NCBI GenBank assembly: GCA_947652115.1
Contig: OX393572.1
Coordinates: forward strand, 8,669,966 to 8,733,965
Direction: 5' to 3'
DNA from: Blastomussa wellsi
Taxonomy: Eukaryota; Cnidaria; Anthozoa; Scleractinia; Plerogyridae
Length of the DNA stretch: 64,000 nucleotides
Of the stretch, positions 42,141-53,592 are shown one piece after another. The translations under genes and the position numbers were made by a program. Each line of letters begins with the position of its first letter. Position 1 is the stretch's first letter. Under the pieces are notes generated by a model. That model had not been told where the DNA came from. It saw only the letters and a list, made by a program, of their open reading frames with translations, and searched no databases.

Positions 42141-43262
42141 ATTGTTATCTCTGTTCTAAACCATTTTGAACAAAGACAAAATTACAAGGATTTGTGTGGA
42201 GACATTGAAGCATGAAAGGGCCAATATCTCACCCCCGAATTGAAATAAGATGCTGATTTTTGGCAAGTGGGCATTCTTCACCACGTACTTTCTGAAGATG
42301 TTAATGAACCCCATAATTTCAAAAATTTAAATATTTGTGATGTCACATTCTATAGGTTAAAGTGAAAACCAACTAAAACTGCAAAACTTGGACACGCCCG
42401 CAAATAAAGCGCTGGCAAACTGAAACATTCCTGTCATACACCCTGTGCACCACGCCGTTTACAAATCTTTTCCCCCCGGGGCAACCCATAACATGGCTTT
42501 AAATTAATGTATTCAAGATGGTCACCATATCGGTAAAAAGGTCTATTAAGTTATAAAACGAAATATAGACTGATTTGAAAAAAATGCATTAAAGTCTATA
42601 CATCTGAGACATTTGATAGAATTTGTGTTAGGAACAAGCTTTTAATTTTATTGAAAGCATGACACCACTCACTCCATTTCAGACCGTTTCTCAAAAGTCG
42701 ACTGGGATTGCACGCCTATTAACTTACTTTTCAAGAGTGTGTTCGACACTTCCACTAAACACAAACGGGAAACATCACTTTGCCCCCTTTGGGATTCTTG
42801 ACGTCCTCGTTTCCAGTGGTTGAGTACAGTATAGTCAGTGTAAGATTGTAAGCTGACTTGTCAGCCATATACTGTAGAGCTACCCAGCAGTATTCCAAAG
42901 TATATGACTGATTCCAAAGTATATGACTGATCGAATGAGTGAGCAAGTGACGTGGAGTAGAAAAGCAGTTTCAAGGTGTTTTCCAGCTGAGAAACAGTGT
43001 GCCTTCTACCGAGGTAGAAATGTTCATGTTAAAAGCTCTGGCAAGAGCCCATTCTCGTAAACAATCTGTTCTATCTACGACCACTTTCCCCAAGGGTGCA
43101 TTCCTTGGAGAGCTTTAACAGTAATTTGGTTGGTATTTGTCTTTGTTCCGGAATTGACCTGAAGTTCATTTTAAACTATAAGACATGCATCACAAGTAAG
43201 CAAGAAAAAAACAAGAATACTGCAAACCTCGCGAATCAACCACAGCTAATAATTACAATTAC
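42141..43262. other. Intron sequence, one short tandem repeat
   Basis: ttccaaagtatatgactga is present twice in a row at about 42893-42930. Nothing else recognised. Confidence 0.6.
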
Positions 43263-43319
43263 CATCTTGTTTCCTTCTTCTCTTGTCACAAGCTGTTGCG
43301 TGACGTCATCATCTGCCAA
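43263..43319 (-). CDS. PTPN23: PTPN23-like exon: V domain (LADDDVTQQLVT)
   Basis: 57 bp, 19 codons, phase 0 to 0: LADDDVTQQLVTREEGNKM. Acceptor cttttag ends at 43320; donor ATG|GTAATT is at 43262. The D-D-x-T-x-x-L-V-T pattern matches HD-PTP. Confidence 0.92.
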
Positions 43320-43621
43320 CTAAAAGTAATGAATGGTATTAGCAGCAGTTAACAATGATGTATGCATATGTATTGATTTGCTCAAATTGTACAGGTCTGC
43401 ATTAAAGAGAAAAAGTAGTTGAAATAGATAATTTTTTTTATGTGGAAAACAAGATGAAATAAAGCTCAGTATGATATACTTCAGAGATGGCAGCCCAGGT
43501 GTGATCCCTGGCTTACTTCTACAATGCCTCTACACCAAATAAATGACTCTGAGAGGAATTGTTGGGGCATCTAGACAAAATGTTGGAGCGAACTTCGATG
43601 GAGAAGGACCTGTATTCTGTA

Positions 43622-43652
43622 TTTTTTTTTTTTTTGGGGGGGGGGGGGGGGG
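43622..43652 (+). repeat. T14 G17 homopolymer pair
   Basis: Fourteen T (43622-43635) run straight into 17 G (43636-43652). Confidence 0.9.
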
Positions 43653-43790
43653 TGGCATTAAACACAATAGATTAGCTTCATGTTCAAAATTCGGAAATCA
43701 AGAACTGGTTTTGAAATGTTAGCCTTACCATATTTTCAATTCTAGGGACAGCTTGCCTCGAGTTAAAAATGCAGGCTCAAGTTGGCTTAC

Positions 43791-43850
43791 CTGCTTCCTC
43801 AACTCTGCCTCAAGTTGCTTCCTCTGAGATTTCATTTGGTCCACCTTAGA
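43791..43850 (-). CDS. PTPN23: PTPN23-like exon: V domain (KVDQMKSQRKQLE)
   Basis: 60 bp, 20 codons, phase 0 to 0: SKVDQMKSQRKQLEAELRKQ. Acceptor gtgattccag ends at 43851; donor CAG|GTAAGC is at 43790. Confidence 0.92.
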
Positions 43851-44004
43851 CTGGAATCACATTTTATACTTCAAATGAATGAAAAAATTGCAGAAAATTG
43901 CACACTAACCATTGCACACACTAAGGTATTAATCTTTTTATCTTTTAACTTAACATGGAGCTCGCATTACTGAAATAAAGACAAAAAAATCACACAAAAC
44001 TTAC

Positions 44005-44048
44005 AATGAGATCTCTAAGACGCTGAACTGCTCCGTCATCAATGGGAG
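44005..44048 (-). CDS. PTPN23: PTPN23-like micro-exon: V domain (PIDDGAVQRLRDLI)
   Basis: 44 bp: two bases completing a split codon, then 14 codons. Acceptor atttcag ends at 44049; donor ATT|GTAAGT is at 44004. Phases fit the exons at 52271 and 43791. Confidence 0.9.
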
Positions 44049-44363
44049 CTGAAATAAAATAACACATATACAATGTATTAATTTTTATTAACGCACAAAC
44101 CAGGTAAAAGCAACAACATACATAATGAAAAGCAAGTACAATGGCATCCACAGACAGCAACCCCATCCTTTGTAAGCATTTATATGCCTTACTGTGAACA
44201 GTACACAGTATGACAATTTTTGATCATAATAATTAATATTACTAAAGCTGTAATTCTGTAGGCTGGGATGTGGGGGGTGGTGGCTCACACTCCAGGTTTT
44301 AATTATAATCATTTCATCGGGCATTGTAGCGTATTTTACAGGCTAAAATGGAGAATTCAGCGG

Positions 44364-45031
44364 GCTAAAATATATTTTAGCCCGCCACGTGGAGCAATCA
44401 GAAACAAGAAAGTGAAGACGCCAGCCAATCAGAATATTGAAAACCATTCAACTGTTCGTGCCATTTTCTCACTCGCAAGCAACTTTTCAAGCTCCATCTG
44501 ACTCAGTTGAGGCTTTTCCATCTGTGTTGTTCTCTAGCTCTATAAGGACAAAACGGCTTAAATGCCTAACAATTAAGCAAATCCTCGCTCTCCTCAGCTA
44601 GATGAAGAGGAATTATATACTGAAACTCAAAGAAGAATCCAGGCAGCCAAACTGAAGTGAACGCAAGTTTGTTTTCATCGAGCGAAACTCATTCAATGCT
44701 AAAATATATTTTAGCCCGCCACGTGGAGCAATCAGAAACAAGAAAGTGAAGACGCCAGCCAATCAGAACATTGAAAACCATTCAACTGTTCGCGCCATTT
44801 TCTCACTCGCAAGCAACTTTTCAAGCTCCATCTGACTCAGTTGAGGCTTTTCCATCTGTGTTGTTCTCTAGCTCTATAAGGACAAAACGGCTTAAATGCC
44901 TAACAATTAAGCAAATTCTCGCTCTCCTCAGCTAGATGAAGAGGAATTATATACTGAAACTCAAAGAAGAATCCAGGCAGCCAAACTGAAGTGAACGCAA
45001 GTTTGTTTTCATCGAGCGAAACTCATTCAAT
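44364..45031. repeat. 334-bp tandem duplication
   Basis: gctaaaatatattttagccc at 44364 recurs at 44698, and the two 334-bp units differ at only a few bases (for example cagaatatt/cagaacatt, gttcgtgcc/gttcgcgcc, aatcctcgc/aattctcgc). The unit starts with a small palindrome (ggctaaaatatattttagcc). No coding potential. It lies in the intron upstream, in transcript order, of the 44005 exon. Confidence 0.92.
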
Positions 45032-46765
45032 GCCAAACTGCCAGTTCAGTTTATTTTGCTGCACAATTCATTTTAACAACGCTAAGTAGATATTTCTGTG
45101 CTGTCTACAGAATTCTGTACGTTTAATTTCAAGAAAACGTAGATCAAATTTTGTTCTAAGCGTTAAACATGATTGAATTTATTTATTGAGGTTATCTGGC
45201 AAGGTTCGAAAATATCTTTAGCCTGATTTTCGATCAAAAATAAACGCCGACTAACTGCCATAGTGTTCAAGATATCGCTTACTCTCTTTGATTGCTGTTG
45301 TCAATGCCCTCTGAAATGATAAAAATAGTAATAGAGTTGATGTTCTTAAGCATCAATATGTTTTTGGCCCTTCTCAGGGCTCATTTTAGCCCAAGTTTTA
45401 GCCTAACAAGCCTTAAATGAGCCTGAGTCAGGGCAAAAACATATTTACTCCCGCGAACATCATTTCTATTGTTATATTATTGCTAGGTCCCTCACTATGA
45501 CAACCACTAATTAAAAATGCATGCTAATGCCAGGAAACTCTAAATCATTACAATCATTACATCTCGGACATGTAAATTTCTGCAGAAAACAATCAGATGA
45601 CAGCTCAAACTACAGAAATAAGAACAAAATAATGGGCAGTGATAGGGCAAACTGAAATGTCCATTTGTCACATGCATGGGTTCTGATATCAAATGGTTGC
45701 TTACTGACACCCTTCAGGTGGCCGAATTTGTTCTCTGGTAAAATAATTTTATAAATACATATTTGAAAATAGATTTCAACAGAGTGTAACAACAAACATC
45801 AAGATGAACCCTGCTCTTATTAGAGCACTTTCTTTCGTATTAGGTCCACTGAACTACTGGCTACCATAATGTAACACAAAAAAGCTAAAAGGAGACATTC
45901 TAGCTAACAGTCTCCTGCATGGATACACATGCAGATTATACATATTTTGCTGAGTTTATAAATAACCATCTTTTTTTTACAGCATCTTTACAGCAGCAGG
46001 ACACGCATGTGGTAGAAGTACAGCATGATAACAAACTGATTTAAAATTCAGTAGATATTATGCTGGAATAGTAAGGATAGCTCATACTTCCAAGTAGACA
46101 TTGTAAGGTTTGTATTTTAGTAATAGAGACAGATTAACACATTCAACATTTGGGTTCCTTTGATGGGGTTCATTGTAATCCTAATATAACGGCTGATATT
46201 ACTCTACATGTATATGTTCATGCATATGAATGTGATATAGAACTGCTAATTGTAAGTTTCTGTATTTCTGCATTCCACTGTAAATCTATGAGTTCATTTC
46301 TAGAGACTTTAGGGTTTGACACATGTAGCGAGTTCAGATGTATTTCACTTGTTGACATTCGTGACTTTAAGAAACATACATGGATAAAGATCCAAAATGT
46401 TTCCAACTCTGTAATTATACATGCAGCTTGGAGAGCCATTTTATATGCTTGCAACCAATGCTTTTTGCAAAGAATGAGTTTCACCAGTTCAAGTGGCAGC
46501 TGGCACTTGTGTAAGCTGCCATTTGAACTGGGTGGAATCGCCAAGTCTGAAGGTGCCCGTATGCCTATGGTTGTAACTGGTTATCGGCTGTCTTTTTTTG
46601 TGAAGAATTGTTCTGTTTATTTGAGCATTATCTCGGTAGACTTCCGATTAATTTGTATTTTTGGTTATACATGTATAAAATAGTCATAATAATAATTGTT
46701 AATAAGGTGTATCGGAAAAATTGAACTTGAATAAAAGTCGTTTAGAATTTTAAAGATTGTCTAAA
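45032..46765. other. Intron sequence with one stable hairpin
   Basis: Frames on both strands at 46150-46683 have no domain and are not called as genes. A hairpin lies at 46484-46531. Confidence 0.5.
46484..46531. repeat. 18-bp inverted repeat with 12-bp loop
   Basis: ccagttcaagtggcagct and agctgccatttgaactgg form a stem with one mismatch or wobble. It could form an RNA hairpin if transcribed. Confidence 0.7.
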
Positions 46766-47337
46766 GGGGCATAGCCAGCCTTTTGGTATAGAGGGGTTCC
46801 TAATGGAATATTGCTGGTCTAATTGAGAATGGAGAGCTGGAGGAGCACTTTTCCAGGGGAGGTACTTCCCAGGGAATGTTTTTGTATTTTAGGTCCTCCG
46901 AAATGGCATTTCCTTCATTCTGAGCACAAATTTCCAATAGTCTTAGTGCCAAACGTAGCTAGCACTTCTAAGAAAATCTCGCTTTCTGAAGAGATGGTAA
47001 CAACATTAAGATCGCTAGAATGGACATAAAGTTAATAGTCGTTGAATACATTACATAATTCATCAATACTCCAGTCTTGTGTTCACTCCCTTAAGAATGA
47101 GGCTCGTATGATCTGCCCAATTTACACATCCTTGTAATACTGAAACCCTCAATATACCAAGTGATACCTTTTTGAATTAATGTTCTTTCTTTTCCTTCAA
47201 AAGCGAAGATTTCACCCAGCAGAATTCCTAAGGGGGGTTCCGACAAATTTTTTGTCTTGAAATTATTGCCATGGTCATAGCACAAAAGGGGGGTTCTAGA
47301 ACCCATGGAACATAACCCTCTCCTGGCTACGCCCCTG
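46766..47337. mobile_element. hAT-like non-autonomous element
   Basis: The ends ggggcatagccagc and ctggctacgcccctg are inverted copies of a GGGGCGTAGCCAG-type terminus common in hAT-like MITEs. Flanking 8-mers tgtctaaa (46758-46765) and tatctaaa (47338-47345) differ at one base and fit an 8-bp target duplication. No transposase. Confidence 0.6.
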
Positions 47338-47427
47338 TATCTAAATGGGCTTGTAGCTGTTACAATATAATTTGGTTTTATCAACTGGGTTGATAATGTG
47401 AATTGGCCACCGTAAAGAGATTCAAGA

Positions 47428-47461
47428 GCTGACGTTTCGAGCGTTAGCCCTTCGTCAGAGC
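47428..47461 (-). ncRNA. Hammerhead-ribozyme-like motif in the Penelope-like element
   Basis: The minus strand reads gct-CTGACGA, then a short stem-loop (gggc-taac-gctc), GAAAC-GTC and agc. This gives the conserved CUGANGA and GAAA cores, a 3-bp stem I (GCU/AGC), a minimal stem III (AC/GU) and a GUC cleavage triplet at 47433-47431. One extra A sits between the CUGACGA core and stem II. Penelope-like elements are known to carry minimal type I hammerheads, so the call fits; the unpaired A and the 2-bp stem III leave activity unproven. Confidence 0.5.
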
Positions 47462-47546
47462 AAATAAAGGAATTGCGAGTCGTGTGTTGTTTATATACAG
47501 CTTTGCTATTGGCTGGTGCCTGGTAACATGAAAACAACGGAATAAA

Positions 47547-48330
47547 TTAGTTGAATGAAAAGCGTTCGTTGATACTGTGAGGATTAAGAGTGCCGATTTG
47601 AAAAATATATTTTTGTTCTAGAGTTTTGCGACTCTCCGTGCCTCCTTGGTGAAGGGAAAGGCCGCAGACTGCCATATGTTGCTTAGAATGATTTGGGAGA
47701 TTGAAGTGTCTCGCGACCGGTTTCGATGCATTTTTGTCGTGTTTCTCTACGTCCCGAAGGTGTTCTCGGAATCGGTTGCCTAGTCGTCTCCCTGTTTCGC
47801 CGATGTATAAGTTTTTGCAAAGAGTGCAAGTTATGCAGATGACATTGGCTGAGGTACAGGTGAAATGATCAGTGATCTTGATAGATCGCTTGGGTCCCGA
47901 TATTTTGTCGTCGTTGTGAATGAAAGGGTATGTTTTGCATCGTGCGCGAGCGCATTTAAAAGTTCCGGGTTGATCACTCGTTTGGAATGCACTTCTGACT
48001 AAAAAGTTACCTATGTTTTTCTCGCGTTTGAATGAAATTAAAGGAGGTTGCGAAAAGATTCTACCAGTGTCGGGATCATTCTGAAGTAATTTAAAGTTTT
48101 TGAGAATGATGGATTTTACTGCGTGGTTGTGAGGGTGAAATGTGAGGGTGAATGGAATTCTATCGTTGTTTTCTCTCGGTGACGTTTGTAGCGCTGACTG
48201 TCGATCAATTTGTTGGGCGCGATGATTGCCCGCTTGAACAACAGAAGCAGGATAGCCGCGTTTGTCGAAGAAATTGCACATTTCCTCTGATGGAAAAATC
48301 AGAGTCGTCACTACAAAGACGGCGAGGTCT
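47547..48330 (-). pseudogene. Penelope-like element: RT C-terminus and GIY-YIG endonuclease
   Basis: After the RT thumb-like part (EEMCNFFDKRGYPASVVQAG, LTFHPHNHAVKSIILKNF), a Cys-rich linker leads to the nuclease: NLYIGETGRRLGNRFREHL (about 47745-47815), where YIG and the following Arg fit the GIY-YIG site, then ARHFNLPNHS. The frame ends at 47547 after LNPHSINERFSFN. This nuclease nicks target DNA for insertion. The domain itself is uninterrupted; the RT before it is in another frame. Confidence 0.85.
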
Positions 48331-48751
48331 AAGAAACTGAGAATTAGGAATGGAATTCTTGACATGTGATGGATGTGAAGATGAATACAACAAATAACTA
48401 TGAGAATCTGTGGGTTTGTAGTGCACACTGGTGCATAAACCGTTGCCTTCGATAGAAACTTTGATATCCAGGAATGCTAAGGAAATATCGGAAATTTCCC
48501 AGCTATATTTAAGGGGAGGATGAAACGAATTAACAGCGGTTATAATAATGATTGAGATCCTCTCTGGTAGAAGAGGTAGGGCTGGTACAGTCGTCAATGT
48601 AGCGACGATAGAGTTTAGGTTTTGGGCCGTTGTATTGATTGAAAAATTGGTGTTCAATGTAGCCTACGAAAAGATTGGCGTAGCTGGGTCCCATTTTGGT
48701 ACCCATGGCCACGCCATTGATTTGTTTGTAATAACTGTCCGCGAATTTTAA
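48310..48751 (-). pseudogene. Penelope-like element: reverse transcriptase core fragment
   Basis: MGTKMGPSYANLFVGYIEHQ and the catalytic box in LYRRYIDDC lie at 48530-48712. A frameshift follows, then LKYSWEISDISLAFLDIKVS (48310-48500). Everything upstream of the GTKMGP motif is missing. Confidence 0.82.
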
Positions 48752-49216
48752 CTAACAGTTAAATGTTTTTTATTTTTACTTATTATCAGGTAAAATGTTT
48801 CCATTTTTACGGTTAACAGTTAACTTTTTGGCCATTTTATGGCTATAGTAACTTTTAAACACCATTGAGACCCTTTTTAAATAGGGAATACCGAGAGGCC
48901 TGCTTGGGTTGACTTTTAACTGGGCTTCTGCTTTTTAACTTAGTTTTATTTCCTACCTTGTGCTTTATTTGACATTTGAAATGGAAAATTTTGTTTGCAA
49001 GTTACTTTGCCTTATATGCGAACTGATATCTCTTTTCTGGTAGAACCCACTTGATCCCGAGCTTCACATCCTGCACCCTTGCATTTTACGATTCACACTA
49101 TATAACACAAGGAATTGCGAAAGAGAGAAAAAAATTGTTTGGCGTAACAAATGTAACTATAAGTGACTATTGTGTGTTGCGTTGGAGCACTGAAAGTCAG
49201 TTTTCCCTTCAAGGTG
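48752..49216. other. Intron sequence, no feature seen
   Basis: AT-rich with repeated gttaaaag/aacagttaa words near 48750-48830; no gene. Confidence 0.55.
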
Positions 49217-49526
49217 CATTCTCGTCCCCAAAAGCCGCGATCCTTTTGCTTAGCAACAAGAATCGTGACCTCTGGCCACCTCCAAAACTGGAAGTTTGCG
49301 ACTCGCAGACTCATTGTTGAATCTGACAAATGTGATTGGATGAAAATACAAAACGAGGACCCTTCATAAGTCTGCAATTCGCAGACTCATTGCCGAATCT
49401 GACAAATCTGATTGGTTGAAAAATAAAACAAACGAGTACCCTTCGCATGGTCACAATTTAAGGGCGGCCAGAGGTTGCGATTCCTGGTGCTGACCAAAAG
49501 GATCGCAGTCTCAGGGCTTGAGAATG
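49217..49526. mobile_element. 310-bp MITE with an internal tandem duplication
   Basis: The ends cattctcgtccccaaaagcc and ggcttgagaatg are inverted copies over about 60 bp (gcgatccttttg ... cctctggcc). The middle is a tandem pair of about 75 bp (cgcagactcattgttgaatc, then cgcagactcattgccgaatc). Confidence 0.8.
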
Positions 49527-51169
49527 TTCCGGACGTAGTTGCAAAAGTGGTAAGTGTACTAAATGATTGGTAGACGTAAGCCAATTTAACGGCCTCCATA
49601 GGCGTACAGAACGGGGCGGCAACTCAGATTTTTTGGGCAGAAAGCTAGAGAAATTTGGACAAGGCAACTTAGGAGAATTGTTTTTGGGCAAATGGTTCAC
49701 CTCCCCCCCTGGAAAAAAATTGACCGTATGCTTATGACTGCCTCGACGATGGCCATGCGACTTAGATCTTCTTGATCAAGAGATTCTTTGTCTGTGTTCA
49801 TCGCCCGGTTTTCTGGAGAAAGACAGTCTGGAAAAAAGTCTGAATTTGGAAAGCCACTCGACTCTGGGAAAATAGCGATCTCCATTCTCACACCAGCACT
49901 TGGCTTTTCTCATGTATTGGAGGCATCGTGGGTGCTGTTGTAATCCGTTGGTCCCCTGTTCAAGGCCTGGAGCCACCTTGTTGTTTCCCGGTAGTCTCAA
50001 GTTCAAATTCTCAGTCACACCTTGTAAATAGCCAATTGGTCTGCCTCCTGCCAGTTGGGATTTCTAACTTTGTTATGTTCATTTGGCAGTGGCCTGGTTC
50101 TCGTAGTTGTCACATCTTACGTTATGATCATGCAAGCATGGCTGTTGGAAATCATCATCAAATGTATCCCTGAGCGTAAACTTCCTGCAGTGATCTGCAT
50201 AATCACTTTCTTCTTCACCACAGTGAATGCAATACTCTGTTTTACTTTCTTTGCACTATTTCTAGCCTGCCAAGCTTCTCTCTCCATAAGGACGCAGATA
50301 ACTTTGGTAACCAGCTTCACACACTGGCTTTTTTGTTATCGCCAACATTATGATCGAACACTTAATAGTTTTCGACAACTATTTTTGATTTTTTTCTCGT
50401 GGCCTTAAGAGTCCCTCATATTCTGCTGTACACTTCTCAACGCTAGTTTTCATTTAAAGGAATCCCCTCCACCCATACCCCATGTGCGCAGCTTTGGATT
50501 TGGTCAGCGGTTTGCTTTTCAAGATAAACATGGTGGTTGATTCTTCATCAGTCCATGTTCATCGTTTTGTTATAGAAAAATGTCGCTGTTCACCGAAAGG
50601 AAAGGAAAAACAAGAAGTAAATATCTTTACCTAATTAGTACGCTTAATCAAGCAGAACCACAAATTGTAATTGTAATTGCTCGACTTATCATCAAGCGAA
50701 ATTAGATCGCTAATGAAGCATCAAGTGTATTGTGGGTTTAATAACCATTCTTTTCTCCAGTCGAACTGTTATGTATGTAAAATGATTTTTCATCCTATTT
50801 CTGATGTTTTAGATGTCTGCCAGAAAGGATGAGGCAACGCTTCATACTGATGAGTCATTCAAAATGGAGGAAAAACGTAGAGACCAACAAAATTTGGTAA
50901 ATTTATACAGCTGTAAATGTTTCCTCGAACAGATACCGCAAGGTTTCTTTCTGTAGTGACATTCTCTATTGTATTTGATCTTCCGCTGTGTTGGTTTGGC
51001 TGAAATAGAACGCCTCACTTTTTCAAAATTGAAGTTCGAATTTAACCCGTTTTGCATGTTTCAGCGATCTGTACGACATTGGTGTTGTTAAAGTCTCGCT
51101 GCTGGCTTGATTCGAGCTCTGAAAAAAACTGAACTTGATTACTCTGAAGAAAAAACACATCAGATTCTT
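49527..51169. other. Intron sequence without a supported gene
   Basis: Short frames (for example plus 50055-50408, hydrophobic) show no domain or codon pattern I trust. Confidence 0.5.
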
Positions 51170-51240
51170 TAGACATGTCTGGGATTTGAACCTGCAACCT
51201 TGCGATCGCAAGGCGAATGTTCTCCCCGTTCTTTCACTTT
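51170..51240 (-). repeat. tRNA-derived SINE fragment
   Basis: The minus strand has a perfect B box (GGTTCAAATCC at 51182-51192) after a palindromic anticodon-arm-like ccttgcgatcgcaagg. The A box half is weak. It ends in catgtctaaagaatctgatg. Confidence 0.5.
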
Positions 51241-51296
51241 TGTTATTAATTATTTTTTCTTCTTTTTTTATGAGGGTACTTTCACAATCATAACGA

Positions 51297-51339
51297 AAAA
51301 CATGGAGCTCCTCTTTTAGCTTGGCTAAATCTACATAAC
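51297..51339 (+). repeat. Dispersed 44-bp repeat, copy 3
   Basis: aaaacatggagctcctcttt, then tagcttggctaaatctacat; compare 18309-18352 and 35248-35292. Confidence 0.65.
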
Positions 51340-52111
51340 TAGAATTATAACATAGCTAGCAGAGCCGCGAAATCAAATTCAGTATACGTAAGCGTGCTCA
51401 AAATCCCGATAGTGCACGCTGATAGCGTTAGCAAATCGACATCACAGCTCCGCACCTGCAGCGAAGTCCTTTCGAGAAGCTTGACATCCGACAGATCCGA
51501 ATCTCTTGCTGTCACCGCCATAAACATCCAGAAAGAAGTGCAGGAAAACAGCATCGTTGTGTCCACTGCAACTGACAAAACCATAAGCGGCTTCGGATCT
51601 TTCTTTCTTTCTGCACCGTTCAAAATGTCCACGTCACTCTTGGCTCAAATTTTAGCCACACTTGTTGACAATTACTGTCATGCTGTTTTCAGTGTTTACT
51701 CAAACCGTTTTGCAACGGTCTATTTTCGGTAATCGATGTACTTTTTGAAGAATTTTGACTTATTTTGACTCTTTGCTCGAATTTTGTGCGAACTGTACGT
51801 TTTCTCACAGAAACTGAAAATGTGGCGTGTTGTAAATTAACCAATAAAAACGCACTTTTTCTTCTCTGTAGTTAAGAGAATTTTGTATTTAATCAGGAAA
51901 TGTTAAATAAGAGTGCTATTCTTGAGCCTGATTTCTTTTTTAAAAATAAAGAATTTTGTATTAAACTGCAGTAAAATAAAACTCGAGCTTTCAACAGAAA
52001 ATTTGAAAGAAAACCAATTCCTCTGTGGCTTTCCGCGAACAATCACTTCTGATGTTGTTGTCCGCTTTCCGCGTCGGATTTAATGCACAATTCCACCGGC
52101 TATGTTATAAA
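51340..52111. other. Intron sequence, no feature seen
   Basis: Open frames on both strands at 51345-51732 have no recognisable domain. Confidence 0.5.
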
Positions 52112-52232
52112 ACAATTGGTTCATGCTTTTAGCTGTGCACTATCGAGTTATGGAGCACTTGGGAAGTTTGCTCTCCAAACTTCCCGCGTGCTCCATAACT
52201 CAATAGCGCACGCTTAAAGCATGAACCAATTG
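52112..52232. mobile_element. 121-bp fold-back MITE or hairpin
   Basis: caattggttcatgcttttag pairs with the 3' end (taaagcatgaaccaattg), and the stem continues inward (gagttatggagcac / gtgctccataactc; gggaagtttg / caaacttccc). Only four loop bases (ctct) remain. Confidence 0.85.
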
Positions 52233-52270
52233 TAAAACAACAAATCAAGGAGGTTTGAGGCTGAACTTAC

Positions 52271-52388
52271 TGTCTATGATGTTGAGGGATGGTAAGGCAG
52301 CTATCAGTCCTTCTGATGGTCCTGTTAGCAAGTCCAAGTTATGCTTGTGCTCCTTGAAAACCTTCAACAGCTCGGTGTTTGTCTGTGT
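52271..52388 (-). CDS. PTPN23: PTPN23-like exon: V domain (LLTGPSEGL)
   Basis: 118 bp: 39 codons plus one base. Acceptor tctcctag ends at 52389; donor ACA|GTAAGT is at 52270. It encodes TQTNTELLKVFKEHKHNLDL and LTGPSEGLIAALPSLNIID. The TN-x-E-L-H ... LL-x-GP pattern matches HD-PTP. Confidence 0.93.
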
Positions 52389-53377
52389 CTAGGAGAAACA
52401 AATGGTTCACATTTGTTTAATTTTGAGTGATTGTATTATAGGTAAAAATAATTAAAACAAAATTCAATATATATGTATAGGTATAATTGCATGGGGCTCA
52501 GTAAACGTGTGTTTTCAGAAGTTGCAGAAATTGCTAAGTCGTGCAAATTACTTGTTTATGACAAAGAGGACAAAATTTTTGGCAAACCTTCAAGGTGTGT
52601 TAACATAATGCAGAAAAACAGCAATATCGAAGGAAAAAATGTTCAAACTAGGATAACAATGACAGTTATGTTAGCTTAATAAATAGTTGCAAGTTTTGAA
52701 GATTTCTGCTGCGAAGTGCTGAGTTGACATGTCAATCCTTAGACATAGAAAACAGGAAATGAAGAGTCCAAACAAACTTGTAGAGACAATTTCTCTTGTT
52801 TAACCCATTGACTCCTACACTGGCCGTAAACGGTCGTGACGGACCTTGACCTTTCTTCCGCTTCTGAGGTCATCAGCTTTGACCAAAATAGGAATCCCAT
52901 TTACCCCAGGTCTGCAGGAGCGAAAGAGCTTTCCAATGATACCCAGATGATATTGATTTGGCTAATGGCGCCTGAATATGCACGAAAACGCTTAGAAATT
53001 TCTGCCAAAAAACTAGGAGGAAGATCTTAAGTATTTCCTGTCTCATTGATGCTTTTGTGGCAATTCTTGAACCGAAAGCAATCCCAGTAAAACACCAACA
53101 AAAGCATAAAAAAGATACGAGAAAAGGAGAAAGGAAAAGCGAAAAATAAATATTAAGAAATCGAAAAGCCTGAAGAGGTGGGTCACTTTCTCGTCCAAAA
53201 ACTACCTCACAATTTTGATTAGTGCGCATGCCCGAGCTAAAATGTCGCTAAACGTGATGCTAGTGAAAAACCTGGCATGTCTTTATTTTGCAAATGCATT
53301 TTGGAGAAATTTGAAGCATATTTACCTTATACCTGTGTTTATGTCTAAAAAACACGTTTTTTTCAAAAATCAATGAG
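52389..53377. other. Intron sequence, no feature seen
   Basis: Short frames only. Confidence 0.55.
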
Positions 53378-53458
53378 TAGTATAGGGAGGATTCGACAAA
53401 TACCACCAATGTAGCAAAGAAAAAAGTTAGTTGTATTTGTCGAATCCTCCCTATACTA
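53378..53458. repeat. Perfect 26-bp inverted repeat with 29-bp spacer
   Basis: tagtatagggaggattcgac (53378 on) and its mirror gtcgaatcctccctatacta (ending 53458). Possibly a short MITE or the scar of a larger element. Confidence 0.8.
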
Positions 53459-53592
53459 CTTAGGAAACCAGGGGTGAGGTTGGCACCCTGTTAGTCCAGT
53501 TAGAGAGTAGCGCTTAATTGCGGGAATGGCTCCGGGCTCGGAATGCACTGGGAACGAGTTTGGTTAGCTAAATTAGACTACAAAATCACCCT

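Larger units (their letters stand above)
47340..48751 (-). mobile_element. Penelope-like element, 5' truncated
   Basis: The minus strand keeps the last RT motifs, then a GIY-YIG nuclease domain and a 3' non-coding part with a hammerhead-like motif. The 5' end is cut within RT at about 48751. The coding part has two frame changes. Confidence 0.88.

Noticed and set aside
46150..46683. 177-codon plus-strand gene (and its minus-strand counterpart)
   Set aside because: No domain, open on both strands, contains a hairpin, and lies in a host intron. Probably chance or decayed repeat.
50055..50408. Hydrophobic plus-strand ORF as a membrane protein
   Set aside because: Composition reflects T-rich sequence; no family pattern or splice context.
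51345..51732. Overlapping ORFs on both strands
   Set aside because: No recognisable domain; both strands are open by composition.
53378..53458. Terminal inverted repeat of the right provirus
   Set aside because: Both arms are on the same side of the provirus and no copy is seen near 61155-61830.
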